DNA of 64,000 nucleotides from Azomonas tarimensis. Lineage in GTDB: Bacteria; Pseudomonadota; Gammaproteobacteria; Pseudomonadales; Pseudomonadaceae. The notes beneath the pieces were generated by a model. The model ran no database searches, was not told the DNA's origin, and saw only the letters and a program-made list of their open reading frames with translations. Of this stretch, positions 43,337 to 52,193 are shown piece after piece. The DNA lies in the NCBI RefSeq assembly GCF_042648805.1, contig NZ_JBHRXZ010000022.1:310001-374000 (forward strand). The letters are read 5' to 3'. The first letter of the stretch is position 1. Each line of letters starts with the position of its first letter. The translations under genes and the position numbers were made by a program.

Positions 43337-45126
43337 GCGACGAAACCACCTCCTGGAAAGGCAAATACCTGCAGACGCTGGAACAGCTCGAGCAGCTCGA
43401 AGCCCTTTGGGCCACCAGGGTCGACCTGATGCGGCGTAGCCTGGTTCGCGCCAGCATGGCAGCGGAAGGCCGGGACCAGGGTGTGGACGGTTGCCTCGAG
43501 GAGTTACGCGAACTGCTGCGCCAGGGCGCGCTCGACTCGGCTCTGGCCGAGCTTGTACCGCGTCTGGAGAAAGCGGTATTGACCGCCGAGCGGCGTCGCC
43601 AGGACCGCGCCGGACAGATGGCGCAGTCGCTGCATCGCCTGGTCGAACAGCTGCGCCAGCGGGCCTTGCAAGGGCACGAGCGGCGGGCCCTGAAGGCGCT
43701 CGACAAACGTATCGACAATGGGGTGACGCAGTCTGCCGAGCTGCAACTCTTGCTGCACGAGCTGAGCGAGTTGCAGGGACGGGCGCTGAGCCAGTCGGAG
43801 GACGCCGATCCGGCACGCAGCAGTTTCCTGCAGCGGCTGTTCGGCACACGCAACCTGCTTGCCGAAGGTGAAGCTGCCCCTGATCTGGAGGTATCGCCTG
43901 CGCCAGGCGCGCCCGCTGTTCAGCCTGACTTCCCCCTGGCTCGGGCGCCAACCCCGGTCAATCTCTCTCAACCGGCAGCGGTGTTTCTCGATACCTTGCC
44001 ATTCCCGGTGGCCTGGCTGGCTACCCCGCTGCGCGAGGATTTGGCCTCCGCCGTGCCTCCTTCGCTCGTTGCCGAACCGCCGTACAGTCAGGTGGCCGAG
44101 CGCATCCAGGCCACCCTGTCCGGTATGCTCGAAGACCTGCGCCTGCCGGAGCAGTATCAGGCACAGGCCGAGGCACTGCGTGAAAGGATCCAGGCACGGT
44201 TGAACTGGTACGAGCTGATTCCTGTGCTCGACGACCTGGCGGTTCTGTTTCGTGCACTTAATGCCCTTGGGCAGCAGGATTTTCAGAATTACCTGCGTCA
44301 GCTCAACGAGCGGCTCTCGACCATGCAGCACAGCCTGTCCGATCTGGACGACGGCCATGCCAAAGGCCGGGAGATGGGCGCTTCGCTGGATGTGGAGTTG
44401 CGGCAGCAGATGGGCGGTCTGCAGGCCTCGGTGTCCCAGGCGACCAGCCTGGCGGCGCTGCAGGAGGTCGCGGAGGCACGCCTCGATGGCCTGCTGACTA
44501 CCATCGACAGCTACCAGCGCCAGCGGCTCGAACACGAGCAACTGCTCGGCTCACGCCTGCGCCAGATGAGCGAGCGCCTGTCGAGCATGGAACGCACCAC
44601 CCAGGTGCTGCAGGGCAATCTCGACGAACAACGACGCAAGGCCCTGCTCGACAGCCTCACCGGACTGCCCAACCGCGCCGCCTGGAACGAGCGGCTGGAT
44701 ATCGAGCTTGTGCGCTGGCAGCGCTACGGTGGCGACTTGCTGCTGGCAGTGCTGGATGTGGACCACTTCAAGCGGATCAATGATTCCTTCGGTCACATGG
44801 CCGGCGATCGGGTGCTCAAGATCATTGCCAGCACCTGGCAACAGCGGTTGCGCAAGAGCGACTTTCTTGCCCGCTTTGGCGGTGAGGAATTCGTCCTGCT
44901 GATGCCTTCGACCCCCCTGGAGGCCGGCTGCCAACTGCTGGAGGCTCTTCGGGGCGCCATCGAGGAGTGTCCCTTCCATTTCAAGGGTGAGCGCCTGCGG
45001 ATCACCGTATCGGTCGGGTTGACCGCCTTCGCCGGGGCGGACGATGCCGAGACCGCCTTCGAGCGAGCCGATCAGGCGCTTTACCGGGCCAAGCATGGCG
45101 GACGCAACCGGATCGAGGATGGCTGA
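43333..45126 (+). CDS. diguanylate cyclase (GGDEF domain)
   Basis: 597 residues. A long, mostly helical N-terminal region (about 1-430, coiled-coil rich, no clear transmembrane segment) is followed by a GGDEF domain (about 435-595) with DSLTGLPNRAAW, DVDHFKRINDSFGHMAGD and the active signature FGGEEFVLL, so c-di-GMP synthesis is expected. I see no RxxD inhibitory site just before the GGEEF. Same position as the PA5487 cyclase of P. aeruginosa. ATGA overlap with the EEP gene. Confidence 0.93.
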   Translation: MSDETTSWKGKYLQTLEQLEQLEALWATRVDLMRRSLVRASMAAEGRDQGVDGCLEELRELLRQGALDSALAELVPRLEKAVLTAERRRQDRAGQMAQSLHRLVEQLRQRALQGHERRALKALDKRIDNGVTQSAELQLLLHELSELQGRALSQSEDADPARSSFLQRLFGTRNLLAEGEAAPDLEVSPAPGAPAVQPDFPLARAPTPVNLSQPAAVFLDTLPFPVAWLATPLREDLASAVPPSLVAEPPYSQVAERIQATLSGMLEDLRLPEQYQAQAEALRERIQARLNWYELIPVLDDLAVLFRALNALGQQDFQNYLRQLNERLSTMQHSLSDLDDGHAKGREMGASLDVELRQQMGGLQASVSQATSLAALQEVAEARLDGLLTTIDSYQRQRLEHEQLLGSRLRQMSERLSSMERTTQVLQGNLDEQRRKALLDSLTGLPNRAAWNERLDIELVRWQRYGGDLLLAVLDVDHFKRINDSFGHMAGDRVLKIIASTWQQRLRKSDFLARFGGEEFVLLMPSTPLEAGCQLLEALRGAIEECPFHFKGERLRITVSVGLTAFAGADDAETAFERADQALYRAKHGGRNRIEDG

Positions 45127-45220
45127 AAGATCTCCTCACGCAGCCACCGGCTGAGTCGCCGGCACTGCAGGTATACTCGCGCCCTTCGAGTTGCCGTCTA
45201 GTCCTACCGGAGGTCGTCCG

Positions 45221-45997
45221 ATGAAAGCTGTTGCCCTGGCCTTGGCCCTGCTGTTGTTGACCGGCTGCGCCAGTGGCCTGCGCATCGACACCAGCCATCC
45301 CTCTGTCGGGCACGACAGCCGCGTGCAGTTTGTCATCATGCACTATACCTCCGCCGACCTCGAGCGCTCGCTGGCGATCCTGACGGGGAACGGCGTGAGC
45401 AGCCACTACTTGATCGGTTCCTCCCCGGCCACCGTCTACAGGCTGGTGGAGGAGGATCGCCGGGCCTGGCATGCCGGCGACAGTGAGTGGAACGGTCGTA
45501 CCTGGCTGAATGCCACATCCATCGGCATCGAGTTGGTCAACCCGGGGTTCGTCGATACCCCTGAAGGACGTCTCTGGTATCCCTACTCCGAGCAGCAGAT
45601 CGACAACCTCATCGTGCTGTTGCGTGACATTCTGACCCGTCACGGTCTCGAGCCTGGCGCCGTGGTCGGTCACAGCGACATCGCGCCGCAGCGCAAGGTC
45701 GATCCCGGTCCGCTGTTTCCCTGGCAGCGGCTGGCCGAGGCGGGTCTGGCGCTATGGCCGGACGCGCAGCAGGTGGCCGCAGCGCAGCCAGGCTTTGCCG
45801 CCGAGCCGCCGACGATCGCCTGGTATCAGGAGCAACTGGCGGCCTTTGGTTACCGGGTGCCGCGTCACGGCGAGTTCGATGAGGAGACGCGCAGTGTGAT
45901 CGCCGCGTTCCAGATGCGCTTTCGGCCCGAACGCTTCGATGGCCAGCCCGACGCCCAGACCGCGGCGATGCTGGCCGTACTCAACGCGGGGCGCTGA
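45221..45997 (+). CDS. ampDh2: N-acetylmuramoyl-L-alanine amidase, AmpDh2-like lipoprotein
   Basis: Periplasmic zinc amidase that cleaves the MurNAc-L-Ala bond in peptidoglycan or anhydromuropeptides, 258 residues. Lipobox LLTGC (Cys16), amidase_2 domain with zinc His41 in VIMHYT, VGHSDIAPQRKVDPG (second His, Lys and Asp), and a C-terminal peptidoglycan-binding helix bundle (about 190-258). ATG at 45221 with GGAGG upstream. Position between the cyclase and kinB matches ampDh2 of P. aeruginosa; the residue after the lipobox Cys is Ala, consistent with outer-membrane sorting. Confidence 0.92.
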   Translation: MKAVALALALLLLTGCASGLRIDTSHPSVGHDSRVQFVIMHYTSADLERSLAILTGNGVSSHYLIGSSPATVYRLVEEDRRAWHAGDSEWNGRTWLNATSIGIELVNPGFVDTPEGRLWYPYSEQQIDNLIVLLRDILTRHGLEPGAVVGHSDIAPQRKVDPGPLFPWQRLAEAGLALWPDAQQVAAAQPGFAAEPPTIAWYQEQLAAFGYRVPRHGEFDEETRSVIAAFQMRFRPERFDGQPDAQTAAMLAVLNAGR

Positions 45998-46024
45998 GGC
46001 GCTCCGCGTCGGTTCCAGGACGCC

Positions 46025-47812
46025 CTAGATGGGCAGGGCGATATAGAAAATGGTGCCGTGGCCAATGCGCGAATGCACGCCGATGCGGCCACCATGGAGC
46101 TGGGCGATTTCCTTGCATAACGCCAGCCCCAGCCCGGCGCCGCCGTGGCGCCGACCGATCTGCACGAAGGGCTCGAAGATGCGCGCCTGCTGGCTGTAGG
46201 GAATGCCTTCACCATTGTCCTCGACGCTCATGATCAGGCGGTCGCCATGCCGCCGCGCCTGCAGTCGCACCACGCCATCGTCAGGGGTATGGCGCAGGGC
46301 ATTGGTCAGCAGGTTGTCGAGAACTCGCTCCATCTGGCCCCGGTCGAGAAGCAGGTTGGGTAGTTCGGGCTGAATCTCCAGGTCCAGTTCGATGCCGCGT
46401 TCGGCCGCCTGCGACTCGAAACGCTCGCGGGCCTCGGTGAGCAGTGCAGGGATATCGCAAGGCATCAGCTCCAGCTTCTGCTGACCGCTCTGGTAGCGGG
46501 AGAAGTCCAGCAGGTCATTGATCAACCGCACCAGCCGCTGCATTTCATCGTGTACGGTGAGCAGCAGGTCGGATTCGCGGCTGTCAGGAGGAAATTTCAG
46601 GCGCTCGCGCAACAGGCTGAAGGCCATCTGGATGCCGGTGACCGGAGTGCGCAACTCATGCGAGGCGCGCAGCACGAACTCGTTGCGTACCCGTTCGAAG
46701 TTGCGCTGATCGGTGACATCGTGCAGCACCATCACCGCGCCGCTGATGCGGCCATCATGATGACTGACTGGGCTCAATCGCCAGCTCAGCAGGCGCCGCT
46801 CGCCGTCGGCCTCGATGTCCAGGTCGCGTGGTGGCTGAGCCAGTGGGCGGTCATGCAGGACCTGCTGGGCGGCCTCGTCGAGTTCCGGGTAGCCCAGCGC
46901 CTGCCCGAGGGTCGAGCCCAGGTATTCGTTTTCCCAGGCGAGTTGGCGCTGGGCCACGGGGTTGGCATGCTCCAGCCGACCCTGGCGATCGATGATCAGC
47001 AGGCCGTCATCGATGCTGTCGAGCAGCGCCTGCAGACGCTGCTGGCCGTTGACCAGAGCCTCCACGTTGGTTTGCTGGAACTGATGCAGGGCCTGGGCCA
47101 TGAGGCCGAAGCGGCGGATCAGCGATGACAGCTCGGCGATCGGCGAATTGGGCAGGGTAATGTCGAAATCGCCTCTGCCGATTCGGTCGGCAGCCCCGGA
47201 GAGGCGTTCGATGGGATCGCCGAAGCGGCGGGCGAAGCCATGGGCCGTCACGAAGCCGACCAGCAGTACTGCCACTCCAGTAAGGCCCAGGACGCTGGCC
47301 ACCAGCAGCGCGCGGTCCCGGCCGGCGCTCTCGGTGTGGCGGATGCGCTCGTAGGCGTCGCTCTGCATGTCGCGCATCAGGTCGCGGACGCGCTGCAGTG
47401 ACAGGGTCAGCTCGTCGTCCTGCCCCAGTTGCCAGGTGGTGGTGCGGGGAAAGCTGAGCTGATGGATGAAGTCCGAATAGGCATCGCCGATTGCCCGGTA
47501 GGCTCGCCGCTCACTCTCGTCATGGGCTTCGCTCAGCCCCTGGGTGAGGGTATTGAGAAAATTCTGCTGCACCGCCTTGTCCTGTGGGCGGTCGTTCTGT
47601 CGGCGAATCAGCAGGGTGATGTGTTGCTCCAGGGACTGGCGCAGGTTCTGGTTGATTTCGATGATGCCGAAACTGTCATTGATCAACCGTTCCTGGCTCT
47701 TGGCCATCTGCAGGACGCTGACCAGGGCCAGCGTCAGGCCGAGCAGAGCAACCGTCATCAGTGCCGAGAACCCCAGGAACAGGCGGGTCCTCAGTTTCAT
47801 CTGCAACTTCAT
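46025..47812 (-). CDS. kinB: sensor histidine kinase KinB
   Basis: Inner-membrane kinase/phosphatase partner of AlgB, controlling alginate and virulence genes. 595 residues: transmembrane segments at about 13-35 and 167-190 around a helical periplasmic sensor, HAMP (about 190-245), PAS (about 255-370), HisKA with the His in FVLRASHELRTPVT, and HATPase_c with NLLTNALRHTP, DNGEGIPY and GGAGLGLALCKE. Its ATG overlaps the algB stop (ATGA). Confidence 0.96.
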   Translation of the reverse strand: MKLQMKLRTRLFLGFSALMTVALLGLTLALVSVLQMAKSQERLINDSFGIIEINQNLRQSLEQHITLLIRRQNDRPQDKAVQQNFLNTLTQGLSEAHDESERRAYRAIGDAYSDFIHQLSFPRTTTWQLGQDDELTLSLQRVRDLMRDMQSDAYERIRHTESAGRDRALLVASVLGLTGVAVLLVGFVTAHGFARRFGDPIERLSGAADRIGRGDFDITLPNSPIAELSSLIRRFGLMAQALHQFQQTNVEALVNGQQRLQALLDSIDDGLLIIDRQGRLEHANPVAQRQLAWENEYLGSTLGQALGYPELDEAAQQVLHDRPLAQPPRDLDIEADGERRLLSWRLSPVSHHDGRISGAVMVLHDVTDQRNFERVRNEFVLRASHELRTPVTGIQMAFSLLRERLKFPPDSRESDLLLTVHDEMQRLVRLINDLLDFSRYQSGQQKLELMPCDIPALLTEARERFESQAAERGIELDLEIQPELPNLLLDRGQMERVLDNLLTNALRHTPDDGVVRLQARRHGDRLIMSVEDNGEGIPYSQQARIFEPFVQIGRRHGGAGLGLALCKEIAQLHGGRIGVHSRIGHGTIFYIALPI

Positions 47813-49155
47813 AGACCGTACTGCTTGCGTTTCCGATACAGGGTGGACGCATCGATGCCAAGGGTCCGGGCTGCCTGCTCGAGCGTCTCGGCAGCGGCCA
47901 GGACCCCAGCGATATGGGCCTTTTCAAGCTCCTCGAGGCTTAGTGCCTCTCCGACGCGGGGCGCATTGTTGACCACTTGCTCACCCAGGCCGAGATGGCT
48001 GACCTCGATGACCTGTTGCGGACAGATGATGCTGGCGCGCTCGATCACGTTGCGTAGTTCGCGCACGTTTCCGGTCCAGCGGTAGGCCTTCAGTGCGGCG
48101 ACTGCCGCCTCGCCAAAGCCGCGCGCGGGGCGGCCGTAGTTCTTCACGAAGTGTGCCAGAAAGCGCTCGGCCAGGGCGATCACGTCTTCCGGGCGCTCGC
48201 GCAGGGGCGGCACGGTGAGGGTGATCACGTTCAGGCGATACAGCAGGTCTTCGCGAAAGCGGCCCTCGCGGACCATGTCCTCGAGTTTCAGGTTGGTTGC
48301 TGCAAGGATCCGCACATCGGCGCGGCGGGTGACCGGGTCGCCGATGCGCTCGTACTCCTTGTCCTGAATGAAACGCAGCAGCTTGGGCTGTAGAGCCAGG
48401 GGAAAGTCGCCGATCTCGTCGAGAAAGAGCGTACCGCCGTCGGCCTGGTTGACCCGCCCCAGGGTGTTTTCCGTCGCCCCGGTAAAAGCGCCACGGTTGT
48501 GGCCAAAGAGCTCGCTCTCCATCAGGTCCGCCGACAGCGAGGGGCAGTTGATGGTCACGAAGGTCTTTTTCGCCCGACGACTCCAATTGTGGATGGCGTG
48601 GGCAAGCTCGCCCTTGCCGGTGCCCGATTCACCCAGGATGAGAATGTTGGCGTCGGTGTCGGCCACCTGCCGGGCGGTTTCCAGTACGGCCATCATGGCC
48701 GGGCTGTTCGATCCGATCACGTCGTTGCGCTTGCGGATCTCGTCTTCCAGCGCTTCGAGCCGTGCCGCCATGTGGCGGACCTCGAGTTGCTTGGCTGCCG
48801 CCAGGCGCAGCTGTTCGGGGCTGCAGGGCTTGACCAGATAGTCCGCCGCGCCGGCCTGGATGGCGTCGACCGCGGTGTCCACCGCCGAATGGGCGGTCAC
48901 GATCACCACCCGCATCCAGGGGGCCACGACCATCATCTGCTGCAACACGTCGAGCCCGTTCTCGTCTCCCAGGCGCAGGTCGAGAAAACACAGATCGAAC
49001 ACCTGCCGCTGCAGCAGCGCATCAGCCTGCGCGGCACTGGCGGCAGTCGCCACGCTGTAGCCGCGATCCTCCAGGCAGTAGCGGAACGTGCGCAGGATGG
49101 CGGCCTCGTCATCCACCAGCAGTATCCGGCCGCCGATATCCGTCGATTGCTCCAT
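47809..49155 (-). CDS. algB: NtrC-family response regulator AlgB
   Basis: 448 residues. Receiver (ILLVDDEAAIL, phospho-acceptor in LCFLDLRLGDENG, YLVKPCSPEQ); sigma-54 AAA+ domain with Walker A GESGTGKGELA, the RpoN-contact loop GAFTGA, Walker B GGTLFLDEIGD and the R-finger region; Fis-type HTH at the C-terminus (EQAARTLGIDASTLYRKRKQYG). Upstream gene of algB-kinB. Confidence 0.97.
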   Translation of the reverse strand: MEQSTDIGGRILLVDDEAAILRTFRYCLEDRGYSVATAASAAQADALLQRQVFDLCFLDLRLGDENGLDVLQQMMVVAPWMRVVIVTAHSAVDTAVDAIQAGAADYLVKPCSPEQLRLAAAKQLEVRHMAARLEALEDEIRKRNDVIGSNSPAMMAVLETARQVADTDANILILGESGTGKGELAHAIHNWSRRAKKTFVTINCPSLSADLMESELFGHNRGAFTGATENTLGRVNQADGGTLFLDEIGDFPLALQPKLLRFIQDKEYERIGDPVTRRADVRILAATNLKLEDMVREGRFREDLLYRLNVITLTVPPLRERPEDVIALAERFLAHFVKNYGRPARGFGEAAVAALKAYRWTGNVRELRNVIERASIICPQQVIEVSHLGLGEQVVNNAPRVGEALSLEELEKAHIAGVLAAAETLEQAARTLGIDASTLYRKRKQYGL

Positions 49156-49440
49156 GAATGCTCCAAATGTGCCAAGGGAAGGGCCCGAATGGATGCCCTC
49201 GAAAAACAGGACATCTTACCTCCGAACGGTCGTCGGGGGGGCGGCGGCCGATCAGGCGGCAGGACCATGGGAGGCACAGGCACCTGGCCACCGTTGCGCT
49301 GTCCGCTGCACTTAGTCTCCGAATTTTCTTGCAAGTTGCACGACCCGTGCGGGCCGATCCTGCAGCCTGCAAAATCTCAGCGAAGCGGTAGGTGGGCGTG
49401 CGGGCGCATCAGGCGGGCGTAGCGCGGTTCGCCGGCTCGA
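49156..49440. other. divergent intergenic region upstream of algB
   Basis: No gene seen between algB and the sigma-54 promoter at 49441. It should contain the algB promoter and any enhancer for the sigma-54 promoter; I could not pick out either with confidence. Confidence 0.4.
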
Positions 49441-49456
49441 TGGCACGTGACTTGCG
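49441..49456 (+). promoter_or_regulatory. sigma-54 promoter of the DUF2383 gene
   Basis: TGGCACGTGACTTGCG: perfect TGGCACG-N4-TTGC with GG and GC ten bases apart. The expected start, near 49467, leaves a leader of about 50 bases to the ATG at 49518. Confidence 0.8.
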
Positions 49457-49517
49457 AGGTGTAACGCATCGGGAGCCGGACCCGTTCCGGATTATCCAGC
49501 CAAGACGGAGAACTGCC

Positions 49518-49949
49518 ATGACTTCCACCAGCGAATTGAACGAGCTCATCGAGATCACCCGCGACGGCCAGCGCTTCTACCAGCACGCCTGCGAGGAGGT
49601 GAAGGACGTTGAGTTGCAGCATCTGTTCCGTGACATGGCCCAGGCGAAGACCCAGGTGATTCAGGCCCTGTCGGTCAAGCTGGCAGCAGACCACAAGAAG
49701 GTGTCCCAGGGCGGAACCATGGTAGGCAAGCTGCGCGAACTCTATATGGATACCAAGACCAAGCTCGGCGGCGACCCCCGAGTGGCCTATGTCGACCAGC
49801 TCGAGGAAGTGGAAGACCGGATCCTGCACGCCTTCGAGGATGCGCTGGAAGGCGCCGAGCCGGATGTGCGGGCCCTGCTGGCTACCGAACTGCCGCGGCT
49901 GCGCGCATGCCACTCGCGCATGCAGCAGCTCAAGCACAGCCTCCATTAG
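49518..49949 (+). CDS. DUF2383 (PA2169-type) ferritin-like four-helix protein
   Basis: 143 residues, all helical, fitting the DUF2383/PA2169 family of ferritin-like proteins: STSELNELIEITRDGQRFYQHACEEVKD, LQHLFRDMAQAK, and a C-terminal helix pair (EVEDRILHAFEDAL and LRACHSRMQQLK). Candidate metal residues are Glu and His in helices 1, 2 and 4. ATG at 49518 with GGAG upstream. It is monocistronic and behind a perfect sigma-54 promoter. Function unknown; relatives are often stress-induced. Confidence 0.88.
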   Translation: MTSTSELNELIEITRDGQRFYQHACEEVKDVELQHLFRDMAQAKTQVIQALSVKLAADHKKVSQGGTMVGKLRELYMDTKTKLGGDPRVAYVDQLEEVEDRILHAFEDALEGAEPDVRALLATELPRLRACHSRMQQLKHSLH

Positions 49950-50053
49950 GAATCATGCAGAACGCCCGGTGATAAAAACACCAGTCGTGCAGATTCCACC
50001 GATTGTTATCAGAAATAAGATTTAAGTTGTTGATTTTAAAGGGAATGATAGAT

Positions 50054-50070
50054 TGGCACGAAGCCTGCTT
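50054..50070 (+). promoter_or_regulatory. sigma-54 promoter of the 79-residue gene
   Basis: TGGCACGAAGCCTGCTT: matches TGGCACG-N4-TTGCT with one mismatch; GG and GC are ten bases apart. The ATG at 50105 lies about 25 bases after the predicted start. The region just before it (50010-50050) is AT-rich. Confidence 0.7.
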
Positions 50071-50104
50071 GGATATGACCAAAGCATTTTGGAGGCGCGC
50101 CGCC

Positions 50105-50344
50105 ATGAAACGCCAGATCCGCACTTCTCTAGCCAGTCAGGGTTTTTTCACCGCAGCCGTGGTGGGCCTGTTGCTCGTGGCCGGTGATCCGGTAGCGCAG
50201 CCGTTGGAGCAGATGTCGGGCGAAAGGGTGGAACGAAATCGTCTTCACGATGCTCAACCGATGCAGATCAACCAGTTAAGCGTGGACGATTACCGGCTCG
50301 AGGAAACACGAGTCAATGAGGCCTCGCAGCGCTGGGTGTTCTGA
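50105..50344 (+). CDS. small exported protein of unknown function
   Basis: 79 residues from the ATG at 50105, with GGAGG nine bases upstream. Basic start (MKRQIRTS), hydrophobic segment at about 14-27 (FFTAAVVGLLLVAG), then a polar tail rich in Glu, Gln and Arg ending in Trp-Val-Phe. Likely a signal peptide or membrane anchor with a periplasmic tail. No family recognised. The longer frame to 50003 would start before the promoter and is rejected. Confidence 0.65.
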   Translation: MKRQIRTSLASQGFFTAAVVGLLLVAGDPVAQPLEQMSGERVERNRLHDAQPMQINQLSVDDYRLEETRVNEASQRWVF

Positions 50345-50486
50345 TTGAAGGAGGCTGGCCAGGCCAGTCGAGCGGAGCCGCAGGGCAGACGCTGATCCAG
50401 TCGGAAACCTCTGACCGGGCAAGGACGCATTAGACAGGCAGGCCAGTCCGCGCTGCCGAACGTTCGAACCGAAGAGGAGAGACACC

Positions 50487-50657
50487 ATGTTGAGTTGGGC
50501 TATCACCTTTCTGATCATCGCGATCATTGCAGCAGTATTGGGTTTTGGTGGCATTGCCGGTACGGCTTCGGGCATCGCCCAGGTATTGTTCGTGCTGTTC
50601 CTGGTCCTGTTCGTCGTGTCGCTGATCATGGGCCGTGGCCGAGGTCCGCGTCCGTAG
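50487..50657 (+). CDS. DUF1328 small membrane protein
   Basis: 56 residues: MLSWAITFLIIAIIAAVLGF, then GGIAGTASGIAQ and a second hydrophobic helix, ending in a basic GRGRGPRP tail. This two-helix pattern with central GGIAGTA is the DUF1328/YtjA family of stress-associated membrane proteins. GAGGAG precedes the ATG; a terminator follows. Confidence 0.92.
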   Translation: MLSWAITFLIIAIIAAVLGFGGIAGTASGIAQVLFVLFLVLFVVSLIMGRGRGPRP

Positions 50658-50674
50658 CGGTGGGTCGACACCTG

Positions 50675-50700
50675 GCCCCTCCCCAAGGAGGGGCAGCTTT
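50675..50700 (+). terminator. terminator after the DUF1328 gene
   Basis: GCCCCTCC-CCAA-GGAGGGGC stem-loop followed by AGCTTT; weak T run. It also lies 9 bases from the convergent HDOD gene's stop. Confidence 0.7.
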
Positions 50701-50708
50701 ACCTTGGA

Positions 50709-52115
50709 TCAGCGCGACGGACCATTCATCTGGCGAGCCATCTCGCGCAAGGCTGCTTCTGCATCCAGAACCTTGTCCAACGCATTCTCCGCCTTCTCCG
50801 GATCGATACCCAGGCGTGCATAGAGTTCGCCGGGGATCTCGCCAACCGGGTCACTTCCAATTCCTCGCTTGCCCAGTAGGCGCACTGCCAGGCAGATCAG
50901 GTTGGCGTAGGCCGCATGCTCGCCCTGGTAATGGGGGTCCTGCTGGAAGCGCAGGGCCACGCAAAGTTCTTCCGGCATGCCCCAGTGGCGCATCAACCAA
51001 CTGCCGATCTGCTCGCGGCTGATTCCCAGCAGGTGCTGTTCGATCAGGCTGTGATGCAGGTGCGGATTGACCTCGCGGTGCTGGCGAAACAAGGCGAAAT
51101 GCGGCGGAAACACATGTGCGAGCACCAGATATCCGAAGTTGTGCAGCAAGCCTCCCAGGTAACCCAGGCCGGGCTCGGGTCGCAGGGCCCGCGGCATGCT
51201 CCGCAGCAGCCCGTCGACCACCGCAGCGGTGTAGATTGCCTGTTGCCAGTACGGCGTCGCCTGCTGCGGCTCGTCCTTGGGCAGGCTCAGCCTCTTGCCC
51301 AGGGCCAGGCCCAGCGCCAGGTTGATCACCAAGTCGAAGCCGAGCACGCGGACGATGGCGTCTTCCACCGAGCGGATCTTGCCGGGGGCGCCGTAATAGG
51401 GCGATGCGGCCCAGCTGACCACCTGCGCCGCCAGCGCCGGGTCGGTCTCCACCACGTCGGTCACGTCGTCCACCGAGGCCTTGGGGTCGACCCGTAGCTT
51501 GATGATGCGGTTGGCGGTCTGAGGCAGCGGCGGGATTTCCAGGGTTTCTTCAAGGCGCTGGCGAATCCGTCGGGCGGTGAAGGTCTCCACTGCGCGGGTG
51601 ATTTCCTGCCGGTCATCGTGGGGACGGTCGAGGTTGGGACGTATGCTGCTCAGCGGCACGCCGAAACGGCCGGCACTGCCTTTGTCGAGCAGCCGCCTGA
51701 AGCCGTCTCCAGTGGTTTCCAGTAGAAGGTCGCGCTGACCGGAAGCCAGCCACAGAACCGACTGCTCGGCGAGGCGAGCCTCGTACAGGCAGGGCGAGCC
51801 GTTGGGCAGCGGCAGGCTCGGCAGGACCTCGAGGCCATGGCGGCCAAGCAACTGGCGCAGTTGTTCGGGGCCTACCGGCGTGAGCTGCCGGCCGGTCAGC
51901 TCGGCCAGCCGGGCGAGATCGAGCAGGCTGTCCCGGGGATAGAGCACCAGAAGCGTTCCAATGGCGTCGCCCAGCAGTGCGCTCTGAACCTTCTGCCCAT
52001 TCGCAAGGCCAACCTCATCGGTACGGATCTGTTTGTTCAGTCCGAGCTGGTCAAGGATCTGCTGGACCAGCTGGGGGATATCCGCTGGCGACTGGCTATC
52101 GAGGGCAAGATTCAT
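50709..52115 (-). CDS. YbaK-like deacylase domain plus HDOD domain protein
   Basis: 468 residues. N-terminal ~150 residues resemble the YbaK/aminoacyl-tRNA deacylase fold (GLANGQKVQSALLGDAIGTLLVLYPRDS); a linker follows, then an HDOD domain (about 190-410) with IPPLPQTANRIIKLRVDPKASVDDVTDVVETDPALAAQVVSWAASPYYG and LGGLLHNFGYLVLAHVFPP. HDOD proteins take part in signalling linked to c-di-GMP, DNA repair and competence. The combination is conserved next to recG-oxyR in pseudomonads. Confidence 0.88.
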   Translation of the reverse strand: MNLALDSQSPADIPQLVQQILDQLGLNKQIRTDEVGLANGQKVQSALLGDAIGTLLVLYPRDSLLDLARLAELTGRQLTPVGPEQLRQLLGRHGLEVLPSLPLPNGSPCLYEARLAEQSVLWLASGQRDLLLETTGDGFRRLLDKGSAGRFGVPLSSIRPNLDRPHDDRQEITRAVETFTARRIRQRLEETLEIPPLPQTANRIIKLRVDPKASVDDVTDVVETDPALAAQVVSWAASPYYGAPGKIRSVEDAIVRVLGFDLVINLALGLALGKRLSLPKDEPQQATPYWQQAIYTAAVVDGLLRSMPRALRPEPGLGYLGGLLHNFGYLVLAHVFPPHFALFRQHREVNPHLHHSLIEQHLLGISREQIGSWLMRHWGMPEELCVALRFQQDPHYQGEHAAYANLICLAVRLLGKRGIGSDPVGEIPGELYARLGIDPEKAENALDKVLDAEAALREMARQMNGPSR

Positions 52116-52193
52116 GGGGCGGCGTCCACGGGTGGGGTGCAGGGCCGAGTATACCGGCCGCCATTGGCCTGGCGCTGCAAACCCGACGGAACG

